NCBI RefSeq assembly: GCF_018613795.1
Contig: NZ_JAGGPN010000015.1
Location: forward strand, 1-64,000
DNA: 64,000 nucleotides
Direction of reading: 5' to 3'
DNA from: Arthrobacter sp. ISL-65
GTDB lineage: Bacteria; Actinomycetota; Actinomycetes; Actinomycetales; Micrococcaceae
In this document: piece after piece, positions 60,765 to 64,000 of the stretch
How the letters are laid out: every line of letters begins with the position of its first letter
Position numbering within the stretch: the stretch's first letter is position 1
Notes under the pieces: model-generated
Seen by the model: only the letters and a program-made list of their open reading frames with translations
The model's database searches: none
Told to the model about the DNA's origin: nothing
Made by a program: the position numbers and the translations under genes

Positions 60765-61220
60765 CAGCGACGCGCGCAGCTTCTCCGTGAGGCGGAGCAG
60801 CTCCCGTTGCTCCGCCGCCGTCAGGGCCGGGGCAACGAGCTCGGCGATGTCCCGCACGTGCTCCCGGCCAATTTCCTTCTGCAGCGCCGCGCCCTCCTCC
60901 GTCAGCTTCAGCAGCACGCCCCGGCCGTCGTTCGGGGCCGGCTGGCGCTCCACCAAGCCGCGTTTCTCCAGCCGGTCCACCAGCCTGCTCAGGCTGGACT
61001 GGCTCAGGAGCACGTTGTCGTTAAGTTCGTTCAGGCGCAGCCAGCCCGACGGGCACCGCGACAGTGTGAACAGCACGTCGTACTCGTTCACCGCCAGGTC
61101 CCGGAAAGCGGGGCCCGACTGCAGCCGGCGCATCACGGCCACCTGCGCGCGGAACAGCGACTCCCAGGTTTCGGAGGCCAGTCGGACGGCGGACGTCCCC
61201 GAAGCTGCCCGGGGTGTCAT
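60753..61220 (-). CDS. MarR family transcriptional regulator
   Basis: 155 aa. Winged HTH: LNELNDNVLLSQSSLSRLVDRLEKRGLV at about 63-90, then the wing with APNDGRG. Dimerisation helices flank it. It overlaps the upstream LLM oxidoreductase gene by 4 bp (ATGA), so both are in one operon; MarR proteins usually repress their own operon and are released by a small ligand. The palindrome at 62440-62457 is the likely operator. Confidence 0.92.
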   Translation of the reverse strand: MTPRAASGTSAVRLASETWESLFRAQVAVMRRLQSGPAFRDLAVNEYDVLFTLSRCPSGWLRLNELNDNVLLSQSSLSRLVDRLEKRGLVERQPAPNDGRGVLLKLTEEGAALQKEIGREHVRDIAELVAPALTAAEQRELLRLTEKLRASLPSR

Positions 61221-62383
61221 CGTGACTCCGTTGGGGAGGCCGCGGCGGCAGCCGTGTCCTGGCCGATCCCTGTGCCCGGGGCAGCGCCCTCGCCTGCAGC
61301 GCCCTCAGCTGCGATCCGTGCGGCAACGCGTCCGGCGTGCGTGGGCGGAGCCGGGATGTGGGCGGGCGTGCGCTCGGCGTACTCCTTGCGCAGGACCGGC
61401 AGGACTTCCTCGCCGAAAAGGTCGAGCTGCTCCAGGACGGTCTTCAGCGGCAGGCCTGCGTGGTCGATCAGGAACAGCTGGCGCTGGTAGTCACCGAAGA
61501 ACTCGCGGAAGGTGAGGGTCTTCTCGATGACTTCCTGCGGGCTGCCGACGGTCAGCGGGGTCTGGGACGTGAAGTCCTCCAGCGACGGGCCGTGGCCGTA
61601 GACGGGGGCGTTGTCGAAGTACGGCCGGAATTCCTTGACGGCGTCCTGCGAGTTCTTCCGCATGAAGAACTGCCCGCCCAGCCCCACGATGGCCTGGTCA
61701 GCCTTGCCGTGGCCGTAGTGCTCGTAGCGCTCGCGGTAGAGGCTGATCAGCTGCTGGTAGTGCTCCTTGGGCCAGAAAATGTTGTTGGCGAAGAAACCGT
61801 CGCCGTAGTAGGCCGCCACTTCCGCGATCTGCGGGCTGCGGATGGAGCCGTGCCACACAAAGGGGGACACGCCGTCGAGCGGGCGCGGGGTGGAGGTGAA
61901 GTTCTGCAGCGGCGTGCGGAACTTTCCGGACCAGTTGACGGTGTCCTCGTCCCACAGCTTGCGCAGCAGGCTGTAGTTCTCGATGGCGAGCTCGATCCCG
62001 TCCTGGATGTTCTTGCCGAACCAGGGGTAGACCGGGGCCGTGTTGCCGCGGCCCAGCACCAGGTCCACGCGGCCGCCGGCGAGGTGCTGCAGCATGGCGA
62101 AGTCCTCGGCGATCTTGACCGGATCGTTCGTAGTGATCAGCGTGGTGGCTGTGGACAGCGTGATGCGCTCGGTCTGGGCAGCGATGTACCCGAGCGTGGT
62201 GGTGGGGGAGGAGGAGAAGAACGGCCGGTTGTGGTGCTCACCGATGGCGTAGACGTCCATGCCGATTTCTTCGACCTTCTTGGCGATCGCCACTGATGCC
62301 TTGATGCGCTCGTGCTCGGTGGGGGTCCGGCCCGTGGTGGGGTCTTGGGTGATGTCGCTGACGCTGAATACGCCGATCTGCAT
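61217..62383 (-). CDS. LLM class flavin-dependent oxidoreductase
   Basis: 388 aa luciferase-like TIM-barrel monooxygenase, close in sequence to the CE1758 family by its start (MQIGVFSVSDITQDP) and the AIGEHHNRPFFSSSP segment. The C-terminal ~45 residues are Ala/Gly-rich and probably disordered. It likely uses FMNH2; the substrate is unknown. ATG 62383 follows GGAAGG with a 6-nt spacer. It is the first gene of the operon with marR. Confidence 0.9.
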   Translation of the reverse strand: MQIGVFSVSDITQDPTTGRTPTEHERIKASVAIAKKVEEIGMDVYAIGEHHNRPFFSSSPTTTLGYIAAQTERITLSTATTLITTNDPVKIAEDFAMLQHLAGGRVDLVLGRGNTAPVYPWFGKNIQDGIELAIENYSLLRKLWDEDTVNWSGKFRTPLQNFTSTPRPLDGVSPFVWHGSIRSPQIAEVAAYYGDGFFANNIFWPKEHYQQLISLYRERYEHYGHGKADQAIVGLGGQFFMRKNSQDAVKEFRPYFDNAPVYGHGPSLEDFTSQTPLTVGSPQEVIEKTLTFREFFGDYQRQLFLIDHAGLPLKTVLEQLDLFGEEVLPVLRKEYAERTPAHIPAPPTHAGRVAARIAAEGAAGEGAAPGTGIGQDTAAAAASPTESR

Positions 62384-62426
62384 GATGAGCCTTCCGTTCG
62401 CCGAAGTTGTTCGGGCCTGTGCTACC

Positions 62427-62457
62427 AGTGTACCCGATTTACATGCGTTTGCATGTA
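62427..62457 (-). promoter_or_regulatory. LLM-marR promoter with palindromic operator
   Basis: TACACT at 62427-62432 (minus strand) is a good -10. A perfect palindrome of TACATGC and GCATGTA around GTTT (62440-62457) covers the spacer and -35 zone. This is the layout of an autorepressed MarR operon. Confidence 0.65.
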
Positions 62458-62497
62458 CTACCCTCAACGTCCTCGGCGCTAGGTTATTCCCGCCCCT

Positions 62498-62564
62498 CCC
62501 AACTGAGTAGCACTTCAGGGCGTTCCCAGCGCTGGGAACGCCTTTTGCTGCTACTCAGATGGGG
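62498..62564. repeat. Dispersed palindromic element, copy 2
   Basis: Arms CCCAACTGAGTAGCA and TGCTACTCAGATGGG flank the perfect 24-bp inner palindrome with half GGCGTTCCCAGC. The right arm contains the stop codon of the DUF559 gene. Confidence 0.85.
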
Positions 62565-63504
62565 ACCAGCCACGCGCCAGAAGCACCAAGCGAACCTTGC
62601 GGACGGCAGCCCGCGCGTCGTTCTCCATGTGGTTCTTGCCGATCCGCAGCAGGATCCAGTCCGCGGCGGCAAAATCCTCGTCGCGGCGGATGTCCCTCAG
62701 CACCTGTGCCGAATCCGAATGGCCCTCTCCGTCGTATTCCACGGCCACACGGAACTCGGGATAGGAAAGATCGGGTTGGCGCACGGCGCCGCCGCCCAAC
62801 GCCACCGGCACGTTGACGTCGGCTTCGGGAAGGCCGCGGCGGGCGAGGGCAAGCCGGAGCCGTGTTTCGGGGGCAGAATCCGCGCCGACACGCGCCTGTT
62901 CAAGAGCCAGGCGGGCCTTCCGGATTCCGGGCGTTCCCTTGTGCCGGTCCAGCATGTCGGCGAGTTCGTCCCGCGTGGCATGGGCCGCGGACCTCCCCTC
63001 GAACTCGGGGCGGGGATGCCGCAGGAGATGGTCAGCCACCACCGTCAGCTCATCGACACTCATCCGCCGGGCGATGTCCAGCCAGGTCCGGGTCCTGCTG
63101 GTGACGAACACCCCATTAAGGCCCACGATCTCGTCAGGAAAGAACTGCCCGCGGTGCCCCACCACACCCCGCCGCCGGGCGATGGCAACCGCATCCGGGC
63201 GGGAAAGGTGGATGCCCGGGAGGTCAGCGCCAGGCAGGAAGCCGGGAAACTCCCACAGCAGGAATGCCGTTGCGTGCGATGCTGCCGAAAGGCCGGTGAC
63301 GAGTGTGTGGGGCCTGGCCAGCTGCGCAAGCTGCTGCGTGCACTCCGGGCGGGTACCGGCGTCGTAAGGTGTCCGGATGCCCCGGCTGGGGGTCCGGAGG
63401 CCGCCGATCTTCAAGCGGTCCCGGGCAACTCCGGCGTTCAGTGCTTCATCCACGGTGAAGGGAACGTCCGACAGATGGTCCGGCAATGGGCTCGGATACT
63501 TCAT
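62551..63504 (-). CDS. DUF559 domain protein (Vsr/PD-(D/E)XK nuclease-like)
   Basis: 317 aa. The C-terminal third (about 220-317) has the DUF559/Vsr-like core RQPDLSYPEFRVAVEYDGEGH, with the acidic D and E of a PD-(D/E)XK-type site, followed by RDIRRDEDFAAADWILLRI. The N-terminal two thirds are unlike a known nuclease and may be regulatory; such proteins are common and diverse in actinobacteria. ATG 63504 is preferred over an upstream frame to 63567. Its last codons and stop lie inside repeat copy 2, and copy 3 lies upstream. Confidence 0.85.
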   Translation of the reverse strand: MKYPSPLPDHLSDVPFTVDEALNAGVARDRLKIGGLRTPSRGIRTPYDAGTRPECTQQLAQLARPHTLVTGLSAASHATAFLLWEFPGFLPGADLPGIHLSRPDAVAIARRRGVVGHRGQFFPDEIVGLNGVFVTSRTRTWLDIARRMSVDELTVVADHLLRHPRPEFEGRSAAHATRDELADMLDRHKGTPGIRKARLALEQARVGADSAPETRLRLALARRGLPEADVNVPVALGGGAVRQPDLSYPEFRVAVEYDGEGHSDSAQVLRDIRRDEDFAAADWILLRIGKNHMENDARAAVRKVRLVLLARGWSPSE

Positions 63505-63566
63505 GGCCCCATCGTTCCAAAAACCGGAGCCCGGAATTGGGTTATCCACAGGGTCACTTGCAGTCA

Positions 63567-63632
63567 CCTATGTAGGTAGCAGCAGAGGGCGTTCCAAGCG
63601 CTGGGAACGCCCTGAGCTGCGACTTAGTTGGG
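63567..63632. repeat. Dispersed palindromic element, copy 3
   Basis: The inner stem AGGGCGTTCC...GGAACGCCCT (one mismatch nearer the centre) is flanked by a diverged left arm (CCTATGTAGGTAGCA) and right arm TGCGACTTAGTTGGG. It begins 29 nt past the RND gene stop. Confidence 0.8.
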
Positions 63633-63661
63633 TGGGGAGGAGAAGTGGTGACGGGTCAGGG

Positions 63662-64000
63662 TTATTCGGGGGAGCCGGGGGCGGCGCGGCGTCCGCTGAG
63701 CTTGGGAACCATGCCGGTGGTCCAGTCGGCGAACTCGGCATCGACGTCGTCATCGGCGGGGGAGAAGCCGGGGCGCTGCTTGAGCTGGCGCTTGAGCTCC
63801 TTTTTCTCCTTCCGCCCCTCTACCAGCCGGTACAGCACGGGGACGAGCACCAGCGTGAGCGCGGTGGAGGACACCAGGCCGCCGATCACCACGATGGCCA
63901 ACGGCTGCGAAATGAACCCGCCGCCGCCCGTCATGCCCAGGGCCATGGGGGTCAGCGCGAAGACCGTGGCCAGCGCGGTCATCAGGATGGGGCGGAGCCG
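63662..64000 (-). CDS. RND/MMPL-type efflux transporter, 3' end (partial)
   Basis: The gene runs off the right edge; 112 C-terminal residues are visible. The frame is open to the last base and begins RLRPILMTALATVFALTPMALG, the conserved transmembrane segment 11 region of AcrB-type RND transporters, followed by GGFISQPLAIVVIGGLVSST and LVLVPVLYRLVEGRKEKKE, then a charged cytoplasmic tail (about 80-112). Substrate and partners lie outside the window. Confidence 0.85.
   Translation of the reverse strand, partial: RLRPILMTALATVFALTPMALGMTGGGGFISQPLAIVVIGGLVSSTALTLVLVPVLYRLVEGRKEKKELKRQLKQRPGFSPADDDVDAEFADWTTGMVPKLSGRRAAPGSPE

Noticed and set aside
62498..62564. Reading the palindromic element only as an intrinsic terminator
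   Set aside because: T tracts are short or absent, conserved outer arms extend beyond a terminator stem, and one copy overlaps coding sequence.

Overview
The window is high-GC bacterial DNA from an actinobacterium, most probably of the Micrococcaceae (Arthrobacter/Pseudarthrobacter type). This rests on the protein families present (NucS mismatch endonuclease, DUF2550, DUF3039, DUF2017, an extended ATP synthase delta subunit) and on gene order. The order prfA-prmC-tsaC-wecA-atpBEFHAGDC-DUF2550-nucS-thioredoxin-like, then pncB/clpS-DUF2017-murI-MBL-rph-rdgB, matches the Rv1299-Rv1341 stretch of Mycobacterium tuberculosis as I remember it. I could not run a search, so the genus is an inference. 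I see no rRNA, tRNA, CRISPR array, prophage or insertion sequence.

Layout. 1-6.1 kb: release factor 1 and its methyltransferase, a tRNA t6A enzyme, and three wall-polymer genes (WecG/TagA-like, a GT2 glycosyltransferase, WecA-like). 6.1-14.6 kb: the complete ATP synthase operon with two small AtpI/AtpZ-like membrane proteins, followed by DUF2550. 14.7-28.3 kb: cold-shock protein, NucS, two alpha/beta or transport genes, a large surface protein, a redox-dead thioredoxin/TPR protein, an Old Yellow Enzyme, an ABC exporter, NagB and a DUF3039-helicase pair. 28.3-34.7 kb: NAD salvage (pncA, pncB) divergent from clpS, then murI-cAMP phosphodiesterase-like-rph-rdgB. 34.8-43.9 kb: DedA, a DnaQ-BRCT exonuclease, DUF4395, an ADP-ribosylglycohydrolase, an aquaporin-family channel and SbcDC. 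44-51 kb: transporters with an IclR regulator, a phosphoribosyltransferase and a hydrolase. 51.3-57.3 kb: a de novo NAD operon nrtR-nadA-nadB-nadC-nadS. 57.3-64 kb: FAH-family hydrolase, DUF1684, a lipoprotein, a transglutaminase-like protein, a MarR-LLM oxidoreductase operon, a DUF559 nuclease-like gene and the 3' end of an RND transporter.

How genes work together. NAD supply appears three times: salvage (pncB-pncA), de novo synthesis (nadABC with NadS, likely serving the NadA iron-sulfur cluster), and a Nudix-type repressor with a 25-bp palindrome over its own promoter. DNA maintenance is spread over nucS, sbcDC, the DnaQ-BRCT protein, a helicase and rdgB.

The most notable non-coding signals are four. 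(1) A dispersed palindromic element occurs three times (49.7, 62.5 and 63.6 kb), always just downstream of a minus-strand gene, with shared outer arms and a compensatory base-pair change in its stem. (2) At least seventeen genes have a TANNNT hexamer exactly 6 or 7 nt before the start codon, the signature of leaderless transcription. (3) Clean palindromes lie at four regulated promoters (nrtR, ADP-ribosylglycohydrolase, marR/LLM, iclR/MHS transporter). (4) Hairpins sit in the leader and between genes of the atp operon.
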